Source of the DNA: Tricholomella constricta
Lineage: Eukaryota > Basidiomycota > Agaricomycetes > Agaricales > Lyophyllaceae
DNA: 64,000 nucleotides
Direction of reading: 5' to 3'
Assembly: GCA_013368375.1 (NCBI GenBank)
Contig: JAACJP010000011.1
Location: 1 to 64,000, forward strand
In this document: positions 52,611 through 62,485 of the stretch, one piece after another
How positions within the stretch are numbered: position 1 is the stretch's first letter
Layout: each line of letters starts with the position of its first letter
Notes under the pieces: model-generated
Seen by the model: the letters and a program-made list of their open reading frames with translations, nothing else
The model's database searches: none
What the model was told of the DNA's origin: nothing
Position numbers and translations under genes: made by a program

Positions 52611-55285
52611 TCACTGCGGCATATGATGGGTTGGGCGATAGTGGGATGATCGAGATGATGGGTGGTGCGATGGAGGGCGTGTAGCGAGTGGTGACGAACG
52701 TGATGGAGCCGGAGACAAGAGGTGCTGGTATATAAGAGGAAGGTGCGCTATTGGAGTTGAGGGAATGCTCGGCATTGTGGGGGGCGAGTAATTTGCGGGG
52801 TTTACTGGCTGGTTGGCATGAAACAAGGGACGAGGACGCGGGCGAGGTGGAGTGGCATGTGGTGGAATGTTCTCAGGCTCGTCGACGGTCGGGGGGCGTA
52901 TAATTGTCTGGGCTCGAAGGGCGCCAGCTCGTTCTGCCACGCGCATGGGACAGTTCGAGTTTGTTTCTTTTAGAGGATAAGTAAGACATAGAACTTGGAG
53001 ATAGATTACAAAGAGAAACGTACTTATATGCCCCTCGGCACCACAATTACTGCACCTTGGTGATTTTCGCTTGTTGGGCCCGGCTACAACTTGGCCGTCG
53101 GAGGGTGTCAACACGTTCGTTGGCTTGATAGGGACCGGAGGAAAATATTTATGGATTATCTCGATGAGAGATACTCCCAACTCTTCAGCCCAGTCCTTCT
53201 TCCAGCCTGTTTCGCGCACTAATTGTTCGATGGTTGACACTTTATGCCTTGGCGCACAAATAATCAGGCGGTCGAGGGTTTCATCAGAAATAAGAAGTTT
53301 TGCTCCCAACCTGAGAACGACGAGAGTCCCGAACTTCTTATTTGCTTCCTCAAGGCGCCAGTCAAGCAAAGCGGTCTTCAAGTCACGAGAGATGGTCGTC
53401 ATTTCAATAGGTTTGATGCTCGATTTTGAGGGCGCTCGGGGAAGGGTTTCGAGAGTGACGGTGAACTGCTCAAAGTAAGAAGGATGACAGAGATCACAGC
53501 ATATAGCGGACACTTTGGGGGCACAGCGAGCGCAACCGGCCTCTGTGGTCTCGTCGCAGTTTAGGTGGTCGTCGGTCTCTGATGGTGACAACGCGTGAGA
53601 TCAAGCATTGCGACATCAGAACGTATTGAAACTCACGTGTCACGTCGTTCTGAAAATACAATTGAGGCACTGTCCTGCGGCAGGTAATGTACTCTGGCTT
53701 GTTGACAAAGTCATCCATTGCACTACCCACCTCAAGACCAGCACGTCCTTTTCCTTTCCGCATCGTCGAAGGCCCAGGTTCGGAATTATCTCTTTTCGCA
53801 TAATGGGCCCGACGTGCTTCCTGAAAGGCAAGTTTCGCTGCTTCTCGTGCAACTTCCTCTGCGTCATTCTCCTCTGCAGCACCGGCGTCTTCTGCAGTCA
53901 CACCATAGCCACTGCCCTCACCCGTGAGTTCGTCACCTCCTTCCTCGTTGATGCTTTTATCGATAAGGGCGCGACGCTTTCCCCCGTGACCTCCTTGTCC
54001 CCTGGCTTTCCGTTTTGTGCCTGTTTCCGCTTGCTTGTGCTCCTTGCGGATCGTTGCCCTGGCTGCTTTAGCTACTCGTCCATCATCTGTATCCTTCTTC
54101 TCAACGAGCAAGATAGCTGTTCCCTGCTCGCCTTGTCCTCGCGCAACCCGCCCAAACCGTTGCCAAACAGTGCAAAGATCACATGTGGCCTTCCACTGGA
54201 TCACGATCTTGATGTCAGGGAGATCCATTCCCTGTCAGTGTGAGTCAATCAGCATTTCTCCATATATCATACAAATCTGACATACCATGCCAAACGCATC
54301 TGTACAACACAAACCCCATGTACTGGAGTCCCGCAATTCAACGAGCTCGTCTTCCCGATATACCTGGGTCATGGTGGAATGAAAATATTTAATTTTATTT
54401 CGAAGGGCCTGAGGTAGACGGGATCGAAGATGTTCGCAGGCAGCTTCGGTTTCCTTTGTATTATCAAAAAAGACGAGGAACTTCGGCACGGGGGGGTCAC
54501 CATCCTTGAACCCTTTCGGAATTAGGAAGTCCAGGTCACGGAAACTTGACGCAGGAAAGGAAAGCGCCCGAACCATCAATCGGATCTCTGGTCGGTCATT
54601 TGACCGAAGGATGTACTCGGTCTTATTGGAGCGAAGGTGCAGGATCTCGGCTATGTCGCGACGCACTGCAGGCGGGAGTGTGGCAGATGCTACATAGAAG
54701 GGGATAGTTTCAGGGATGAGATATCGAAGGTTCCCGACCTGTAGGTACTCCTTTCGGAATTTTCCCCACTGGCTAATGCAGTGTCCTTCATCAAACGTGA
54801 AGTAAAGGATGTGTTTTGTAAACTGAGGTTTAATCCAGAGCTTCGTAATATTATCATCACCCATTAGAAGCTCTGGATTAATAATGACAACGCGATATTG
54901 TCCAGCTTCAATATCCTATCAATCTATAAGTTACAAATAATTATTCAATTGGTGAGTGACGCACCTTGTAAGTTTGAGCCGTCGCGTTCTCTCTGCTGAC
55001 AGCGATTGCTTTTAAACCGGCGTGGTCCAAGGTGTCCACATTCTGCTTTCCCAAGAGATTTAACGGTGTGACCACAAAAATCATCTTATTCCCATCCTCT
55101 TCGAGAGCCATCAGGAGCGCGATCCAAAAGGAGAGTGTTTTTCCTGCCCCAGTTGGAGCGCAGGCAACAACATCGTTTCCTGCACGAAGTGACAGTGCAA
55201 TTTTTATTTGGAGCCAGCATGCACGCTTGTTGAATTTCCGATAAACAAGGTCGCGGATTTCTTGGATAGTCCATTCACGTGGCAT
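52611..55285 (-). CDS. RecQ-like DNA helicase, 818 residues, five exons
   Basis: Exons 55285-54965, 54915-54286, 54231-53637, 53578-53024 and 52966-52611 join in phase into an intact 819-codon frame. Superfamily 2 helicase motifs are in order: I APTGAGKT, Ia VVTPLNLLGKQ, II FDEGHCISQWG (DEGH in place of DEAH), III ASATLPP, IV KFLVFFDNTKE, V GMGMDLPDIKIVIQW and VI QRFGRVARG. A charged linker with a basic stretch follows, then a cysteine-rich segment (CARCAPKVSAICCDLC), a CSNCGAEGH half-knuckle near the last intron, and a Pro/Ser/His-rich tail. RecQ enzymes unwind 3'-tailed duplexes and branched DNA. Within this element it may process transposition intermediates. It is intact while the partner gene is broken. 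Confidence 0.88.
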
Positions 55286-55358
55286 TAGATTCAAATGTCG
55301 AGCAAGAAATGATTGAGTGGCGAGATTGCCAAAAGAAGTGTCACACGAGGTTATGAAG

Positions 55359-55644
55359 AAGGGTCCATGTTTGATTGTCGATTTGTTTATTTGTGAATGG
55401 AAAACAGCGAAGCGACGACATTCCTAGCACCTACGTTAGGGTTTATTTGAGAACGCCGGGATCCCCGAATCCCAAGTTTGCCAGCCGCTCTACCGCGAGT
55501 TTGAGCCTTCCTTTTGTTTGTTTGGATTAAATTTTGGTCATGTTTGGCTGGATAAGATAAGATTATATTCTACATATAAAACATTGCGTGGCATTTCTGA
55601 GATGCGAAATCGAGCGGTACGAGCGCGCTGGTTTTAGGAGCCTG
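55359..55644 (-). repeat. Right TIR of the DUF6589/RecQ element
   Basis: The inverted copy of 49416-49701, ending GGAGCCTG at 55644 and followed by the target duplication TATAGCCAG. The helicase start codon lies 74 bp inside it, so the TIR probably carries the promoter. Confidence 0.92.
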
Positions 55645-55653
55645 TATAGCCAG

Positions 55654-56222
55654 CAACTATATTTGAACCACTCAGCAACTTTAGTGGTGCTGAATTTCAT
55701 CTGGATGAGTTGGGCAAGACCACACCTCACAAATGTGGTGAGCGGGAGTCCCAATACAGGTGCAACTTCTTTTGGTACTCCCATCTTGGATGGTCCTAGA
55801 CCAGTTGGGCAAGACCACAAATGTGGTGAGTGGTAATCCCATCTTTGATGGTCCTAGACCAGTTGGGCAAGACCACACCTTACAAATGTGGTGAGTGGGA
55901 GTCCCAATACAGGTGCAACTTCTTTTGGTAATCCCATTGTTGATGGTCCTAGACCAGTTGGGCAAGACCACACCTCACAAGTATGTTTGGTGGGAGTCCC
56001 AATTGGGGTGTCCCACACTACCTGGGCAAGACCTTAGCTCAAATGGGAGTCCCAGTATTCAGTTCCTACAGTCAAGTAAAGGTTTTAGGAGAATTGTCAT
56101 TCAAACAGGTATAGTGCATAAATGCATTGAAAATGTCAAACACAGTCCATATATGGGTATAAAAGTATGATATAAAGGAATACATATAATCTACGGGCAT
56201 AAGTTCTGAAAAGGCTAAGAAA
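55654..56222. repeat. Spacer with four GTTGGGCAAGACCACA repeats
   Basis: GTTGGGCAAGACCACA or a close variant starts at 55709 (with AGTTGGGCAAG), 55804, 55862 and 55957, giving spacings of 95, 58 and 95 bp. Between them AAATGTGGTGAGYGGGAGTC and ATGGTCCTAGACCA recur. The second unit is a shortened form. The rest up to 56222 shows no gene. The repeats are direct and too irregular to be a CRISPR. Confidence 0.75.
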
Positions 56223-59200
56223 CTAGTACCCATACTCATCATCATCATCATCAGCATCATATTGGTTTTGATAAGTAGGAGGCTGATGTTGCATCACATA
56301 CCCTCTTTCTGCACCTCCACGTGATGAGCCAGCTACAGGTTCCCTACTGTCATGCTGTGCACGTGCTCGTTGTGGAATTGGAGCAATTACACGAGGGGCC
56401 TGTTGAATGTCGCGAAGCTTCCGCTTCTTCACTGGAGGCTCCATGCCTTGAGAATCCCGAGCACGATGCGCAGGTGGCTGAGTAGGAGGCTGCATATACG
56501 GATGTGATTGTGGGGCCGGGAAATGGCTGTTCTCGTGCCGACTATCACCAGAGTAGTGAGAGCGACCATTTGCTATCTCCAGATCAGCATCTTCATCATC
56601 AGGATATGGTTGGCGATGTAGTGGGACTTGGTTATAGTGATTGCGTGGATCCCTGTCACTGGTGTACTGGTGACGTCGAGCGGACTTCACAGTCTGATTC
56701 CATGAGCGGTGATGTCTAGCGCGGGATGGTGCTCGGAGATCAAGATATGGGTGTTCTGCATGTGACTTTTGCAGGGGTGGCGGACGTTCGGACTGATGGC
56801 TCTTGCCAGGGGGGCGACCATTACGGGGCTTGTTTAGCGTCTGGGAGTGCTGAGCAGGGTGGCCACTGACGTCATCTTCTGATTCTGAACGGTCTTCAGG
56901 ATCTAAACGGTGCTCCTTAGTTTTGGAAAGCTCTCGCTTGTACTTCTTAGAATCAAGGAGCGTCAAGAGCACTACTCCATCGGTATTGATCACCAGTGGA
57001 ACATTCTCTTGCTCATGCAGAGACAATGCCTTTTCCTCTGAAGGCTGCCGTTAGTTTACATCTTAACGGTCAGAAATGTGACAACGTACCGTCATCCCAA
57101 GAAACAATCCTCACAATCTCATCAAAGTCTTTGTCCTCTATTGACTTGACTCGGTTATCGATCATGGCCTTCAGTTGCTTACTCCCAAAGTTCTTTGGCT
57201 CGCAATCAAGGCCTGGAGAGACAAGATCGATGGGCCAGCCTTCGAGGCGCATTTGATGGGTATATGCCATGTCGGCCCAGTGCTTCCACTGCATGGTGAG
57301 ACTGTTGGCCTCTCTGTCCGAGAGTTTGTGTCCAATAATATGACCTGTAGTCAAGACAGCGTCAGAATATTGAGGTGTGTACAGAGGTAAAAACATACCT
57401 ATGTCACTTCGCATAATCTCCCCCAAAAGGCGGCGATGGTGGTCTCTCAAGGCCGTCCCTCTGGTTTGTTCCCAGTTGACGGGGAACCGACTTCTTGCAA
57501 CTGCGACGTGGCGACTACGTACTTCAGCATTTCTAGAATTATCTATGTTAGGCTAACATTAGGAGGCGTTTATATGCGACGTACTTGAACATTCCTTCGT
57601 AGTCACCCAGTTGCGAGTTGATCGAGGTCTTGTATTCGTTTTGTACTGCTACGTATCCAGGTGAACCACCCCATGCAACACTGGCACTTGCTCCTCGAAG
57701 ATCTCGCTCCGTGTCGACACCAAAGCCAAAGACATGGACGCCGTATTGATCCCAGGCTTGAATGCTCTGATTTTAGGTCATCAGACACGTCACTATGTTG
57801 AGAATACAAGGTGTTTACTTACCAAGTTGATGAACGGTTCAAGTATCCGGCTCATAACTGCCTTAAAATTCCCTGTATCCCGTTTACCTTCAACATAGAC
57901 AGACAGACGCTCCTTGTACCAGTCTAACTGCTCCTTGAAGTGTGCTTCCCGTGCATCGGCACTGTGCGAGCCATCGAGTTCTTGGAGGTGCTTGTTGTAC
58001 TCCTCTTTGACAAAAGACTGCCAATCGCGTGCTGTCACTATAGCGTATTCTTGTTAGTGACGGCGAAGCCTAAAGGTTCCGAAAAACGTACCATCATCGC
58101 TGCGCTTTGTCTTCCCATGCTCGCCATACCAGGCTTGAAACGCGTTCCAAGGATTTAGACGGCGAGGATGCTTCACATCCTCGCCCACAGCTCGCTGTAA
58201 AACAAGCACTGACTTTCTGTACTTAACAGAAAGCTCTTCCAGGCTGTCACGGTAGACCTGGTAACTCGCCAACGCAGCAGTGACTGCTTCTTTGGGCAGA
58301 GGACCAGAGGTCAGATCACCCTCCTCCCGGTCACTGTTCCCTCCTGCCCTGTCCCATCCCTCTCCCTCTCCCTTCATTTCTCCCTCTCCGATACTATCCC
58401 TACCTCCCTGCTCGTCATCAGGTGCCTGCAGAGAAATCTGAGACTGAGCCCGCTGCTTGCCTTTCTGTTGAGCGGTCAAGCGCTCAGGAGACATATTTGC
58501 CTCCTTCAGGAATGCCTCCTCGTCTTCTTGGTCCTGTTCTTCGATGGTGGGGGTTGTCACGCGTCCGCGTTTGCGTTCACGAGCAAGAGCAGCTGCTTGC
58601 AATGCTGCCACCTCCTCGAAGTCTGATGCGCTAAGATCACTCTCCGGCGCGGGGCTCTCCAGTGAGGAAGAATCCGCAATGCCTCCCCATTCCTCCTCCT
58701 CATTGTTTTCACTGCTGGCGGAGTCCTCATCTCCACCACCTGTGCCCTTGCCTTCGCCACCACTATCCTGACCTCTACCACCACTATTCTCATCTCTGCC
58801 ACCCTTATCCCCGCCACTGTCTTCCCCGCCCCCGCCACACTCATCTCCGCCAACCTCATCCCCGCCCCCGCCACACTCATCTCCGCCAATCTCATCCCCG
58901 CCCCCGCCACCCTCATCTCCGCCACCCTCATCCCCGCCACCCTCATTCTGACGCTCTGCACTTTCCTTGTCGCCACCACTCATACCATCTACCCCGCCGC
59001 CACCATTGCCATCTATATCATAATTGTTGAGTTCATCGTCAAGCTCCAATTCGGCAGGGAGCATCATGGTCAATGGAGAACTAGGCTCTCGTAACTCGAC
59101 CTCATCAATGGATCCAAATGTGTCCTTCAACCCGGATCCCCATACCCGATTAGAAATGAACTGATTATCGTCATTGTCGCGTAGTGCAGACGATTTGTAT

Positions 59201-59589
59201 GTCTTCAAATGACGTGGACGTGGACGGTCCAAGGAAGGGGCCAACACAGACGCAGCTGCATTTGGAGGTGAGCATGGATGAGAAGGAGTGTCGGTAGCGG
59301 AAGATGCGTCAGGAATACTCTGAGCATCAGGTGGAAGGGAATTGGTGCTGCCAGATGTGTCGGGAATAGCAGGAGTCTCGAATGCTGTCTCCGGATTCCC
59401 TGGCGCAGACACTGCATTAGGAGGTGCAGAATTGGCACCAAATGCTGCATTCAACGCATTTTCCAGGCTGGCAGTGGCTAACGAGGAGGAAGAGTGTGAA
59501 GTATCAGGTTTTTTACGTTTGCCTGATGATCGACTACCCAGAGGCAGCTGATGGAATGTACCCGATGGCTTTGAACGAGTAGTACGCAT
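56223..59589 (-). CDS. Unrecognised 1032-residue protein, six exons
   Basis: Exons, read leftward: 59589-58092, 58037-57823, 57766-57585, 57532-57399, 57344-57090 and 57037-56223. They join in phase to 1033 codons. The first 290 residues are Ser/Pro/Ala-rich, followed by a Gly/Asp/Glu low-complexity run (repeated GGGGDE and GGDEC at 58700-58990). A conserved-looking core starts at LNPWNAFQAWYGEHG and ARDWQSFVKEEYNKHLQEL, with WYKERLSVYVEG, WDQYGVHVFGFGVD, PVNWEQTRGTALRDHHRRLL and LEGWPIDLVSPGLDC. The tail is basic and Pro/His/Arg-rich with PPVKKRKLRD, a good nuclear signal. I have a loose memory of similar cores in other Agaricomycetes but no function. No neighbour clarifies its job. Confidence 0.7.
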
Positions 59590-59990
59590 TGGTAGTCTGA
59601 ACTACAAAGGGATAATACATTCGTTAGAACACATAAACGTTGAATAAATAACTTGTAACATACTTTTTGAAAGCGAAAATGTCAGCCTTCAGGCAAGCAA
59701 GAATCTGAACCGCACAAGATCGATTAAGTGATCAATGCAGGAATTCAACTATCAGTAAGTATATCTATAACGGAGATTGTATTCATAATTTCGGCCTTAT
59801 TTCTGTAGTAATGGACTGTCAGTAAGTAGTGTTTACATATCTACAAGGAAAGTTTTTTTGGATTCATGATTTCGGCCTTACATGTGTAGTAATATCGTCA
59901 ATCCAAGCAGGTGTTCTAATGCAATCATATTTACAATCATTATAACAAACTAATCTATCCAATGTCCAAATACAAAAATCTGTCTACATT
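59590..59990. other. AT-rich spacer, no gene seen
   Basis: Two short related segments occur (TTTCGGCCTTA near 59788 and 59870, each followed by a GTAGTAAT word). It would include the promoter of the leftward gene at 59589. Nothing else is identifiable. Confidence 0.4.
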
Positions 59991-60069
59991 GCGTAAGAAA
60001 AACCCTCGGAGGAGGTGACAAGTAGCCTGAGGAAGGCGTTCAGAGTTGTCGGCAACACAATGTAAATAG

Positions 60070-60800
60070 GGGAATGCTTACCTGGGGGGTGGGCGGCGAT
60101 GACGAACAGGGAAACGGTGGGGAGAGGGTGACGAGCAGCCTGAAAAATGGCGTGCATCAACAGGAGATAAGGGAAACAAATAAAAAAAAAACTTACCTGA
60201 GGCAGGTGGGGCAGGCGACGGACGACGAGCAGAGGGCCGGGAGACAATGAGCACAGGGGCAGGGCAGCGATGACAAGCAGGGCAACGGTGGGGAGAGGGT
60301 GACGAGCAGCCTGAAAAATGGCGTGCATCAACAGGAGATGAGGGAAACGAATAAAGAAAAACTTACCTGAGGCAGGCGATGACGACGAGCAGAGGGCCGG
60401 GAGACAATGAGCAGAGGGGCAGGGCAGCGATGACGAGCAGGGCAACGGTGGGGAGAGGGTGACGAGCAGCCTGAAAAATGGCGCGCATCAACAGGAGATG
60501 AGGGAAACGAATAAAAAAAAACTTACCTCAGCCAGGTGATGACGACGAGCAGAGGACCGGGAGACAATGAGCAGAGGGGCAGGGCAGCGATGACGAGCAG
60601 GGCAACGGTGGGGAGAGGGTGACGAGCAGCCTGAAAAATGGCGTGCATCAACACGAGATGAGGGACGAATAAAAAAAAACTTACCTCAGGCAGGTGGGAC
60701 AGGTGACGACGACGAGCAGAGAGGGCGTGACGATGAGCAGAGGGGGCTTGACGATGAGCAGAGGGGGCTTGACAACGAGCAGAGGGCCGAGACGACGAGC
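60070..60800 (-). repeat. Tandem array of ~160-bp units with splice-like signals
   Basis: Units are marked by ACTTACCT at about 60191, 60361, 60521 and 60679, with a shortened unit before them. Each has GACGAGCAGAGGGCCGGGAGAC, then GAGGGTGACGAGCAGCCTGAAAAATGGCG, then an A-rich run. Read on the minus strand every unit has TTTTTCAG followed by a C/T-rich block and then AGGTAAGT, which is exactly an acceptor, exon and donor. Whether they are spliced is unknown. Confidence 0.8.
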
Positions 60801-60816
60801 AGAGGGCCGAGACGAC

Positions 60817-61219
60817 GAGCAGAGGGCCGAGACGACGAGCAGAGGGATGAGATGGTGGAAGAACGGGAAAGAAGGCAATAATTACAAGTGCACGCTCTTG
60901 CAGGGGGGATGTTTAGGGCAGGCCAGAGCCACCCATTACATAAACTGTACAGCTGCGGGATTTGCCGCGCTTTGGCCTGCGGATGAGCAAGAGCCCGTCA
61001 ACCGGCCCAGATACAAGCACGTGGTTCCGGTTGACGGGCTCTTGCTCGTCCGAACCCAGGCCAAACCGCGGCAAATCCCGCAGCTGTACAGTTTATGTAA
61101 TGGGTGGCTCTGGCCTGCCCTAAACATCCCCCCTGCAAGAGCGTGCACTTGTAATTATTGCCTTCTTTCCCGTTCTTCCACCATCTCATCCCTCTGCTCG
61201 TCGTCTCGGCCCTCTGCTC
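60817..61219. repeat. Large palindrome with ~190-bp arms
   Basis: Left arm 60817-61005 and right arm 61027-61219 are reverse complements with few mismatches and a small indel near 60970-61060. The spacer is 21 nt (61006-61026). GAGCAAGAGCCCGTCAACCGG and its complement flank the centre. To the left the CGACGAGCAGAGGG repeats run on the minus sense, and to the right their complements run on the plus sense, so the palindrome is the mirror point of the whole repeat region. Confidence 0.88.
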
Positions 61220-61289
61220 ATCGTCTCTTGGCCTCTGCTCATCGTCTCTTGGCCTCTGCTCGTCGTCTCTTGGCCCCTTGCTCATCGTC

Positions 61290-62170
61290 GCCTGCCCCAT
61301 CTGCTTCTAGTAAGTTTTTTTTTATTCGTATGTTTTCTACCACCTGATGACAATTCTGCACACTGCCCACCTGCCACTCTGCTCGTCATCGTTGCCTGCG
61401 CCCATGTAAGTCCCTTCTTCGTCCGGTGACACCTGGCTAAATCTTTTTTTGCAGGCTGCTCGTCGCCCTCCCTCGTGCCCGTCGCCCTCCCTGCCCATCG
61501 TCCTGCCCCTGCCCATTGCGTTCCCTGCTCGTGTCCATGCCCATGTAAGTCCCTTCTTTATCGAGTACATCTCCGGCTAATTCTTGTTTTCCAGGTTGCT
61601 CGTCGCCTTCCCTGCCCATCGCCCTCCCTGCCCGTTCTCCTCCCTGCCCATCGCCCTCCCTCGTGCCCGTCGCCCTATCTCATGCCCGTCGCCCTCCCTC
61701 GTGCCTGTCGCCCTCCCTCGTGCCTGTCGCCCTCCCTCGTGCCCGTCGCCCTATCTCATGCCCGTCGCCCTCCCTGCCCATCGCCCTCCCTCGTGCCCGT
61801 CGCCCTCCCTGCCCGTTCCCCTCCCTGCCCATCGCCCTCCCTCGTGCCCGTCGCTCTCCCTCATGCCCGTTCCCCTCCCTGCCCATCGCCCTCCCTCGTG
61901 CCCGTCGCCCTCCCTGCTCGTTTCCATCTCCATGTAAGTCCCTTCTTTGTCTAGTATACCTCTGGCTCACTCTTTTTTTCCAGGTTGCTCGTCGCTCTCC
62001 TTGCTCGTCGCCCTCCCTGCCCATCACCCTGCGGCAAATCCCTGTTTGAAGTGAGTACTTTCTTCTTTGTATACTTATCACCTGTTAACGTTTCTGTACG
62101 CGATCTTGCAGGCTCCTCCTGGCCCGTCACCTGCTCATTGTTGACTGCTCTGCCCGCCGTTGCCCTCGGT
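61290..62170 (+). repeat. C/T-rich array with CCCTCCCTCGTGCCCGTCG repeats and splice-like signals
   Basis: CATGTAAGTCCCTTCTT occurs at about 61402, 61545 and 61931 and each is followed 40-50 bp later by a T-run and CAGGYTGCTCGTCGCC (about 61452, 61592 and 61980). Between 61600 and 61925 a 19-20 bp unit CCCTCCCTCGTGCCCGTCG is repeated many times. It mirrors the array to the left. It may form 5' exons of a transcript leading to the Spt5-like gene, but no open frame is convincing. Confidence 0.7.
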
Positions 62171-62420
62171 AAGCCTTGCCATAATTGTCCTCTTCGTTCT
62201 AATGTTGACGTGAATTACTTCAGGTTAGTTCTTAATCCTAATTTGATTTGTAGGTAAGTTTCAACATGACTATACCAGTATGTATTGCCACTGACTGATC
62301 TTTGCTGTCCTTAGGTCACCATAAGTTAACTAGTTTTTCTTCCTAATTACAATATTTGTTATTATGTCACTTAGAGTACTTTACATATGTCTAATATGAA
62401 TGAAAATCTGCCCGAGCATG

Positions 62421-62445
62421 AGCGAGGAGTACAGTACTCCTCGCT
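62421..62445. other. Perfect 25-nt palindrome
   Basis: AGCGAGGAGTAC and GTACTCCTCGCT flank a single A at 62433. It lies upstream of the first recognised exon of the Spt5-like gene. It could be a protein-binding site or a hairpin in the transcript; nothing else indicates which. Confidence 0.7.
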
Positions 62446-62485
62446 GCTTTTAGGATTTCGTCATACCTGATGGTGCCTTCTACAG

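Larger units (their letters stand above)
49416..55644. mobile_element. 6.2-kb TIR element carrying DUF6589-like and RecQ-like genes
   Basis: The ends CAGGCTCC and GGAGCCTG mark terminal inverted repeats of 286 bp (49416-49701 and 55359-55644) that I read as identical. TATAGCCAG is duplicated at 49407-49415 and 55645-55653, a clean 9-bp target duplication. Inside, a rightward DUF6589-like gene and a leftward RecQ-like helicase gene meet with only 5 nt between their stop codons, and each gene starts close inside a TIR. The superfamily is not clear to me: 9-bp duplications suit Mutator-like elements, but no MULE transposase motif was seen. Confidence 0.9.

Noticed and set aside
49416..55644. Helitron, because of the helicase
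   Set aside because: The helicase is RecQ-like, not a Rep/Pif1-type RepHel. The element has long TIRs and a target duplication, which Helitrons lack.
55709..56040. CRISPR array
   Set aside because: Repeats are few, spacing alternates between 58 and 95 bp, the intervening parts are themselves repeated, and the DNA is eukaryotic.
58662..59030. His/Pro-rich plus-strand ORF
   Set aside because: A mirror of the Gly/Asp/Glu-rich exon of the minus-strand gene, which has in-phase introns.
61470..62050. Pro/Arg/Ser-rich ORFs in the C/T array
   Set aside because: Low-complexity repeats are open in several frames at once; unit length varies and the frames are not maintained across units.
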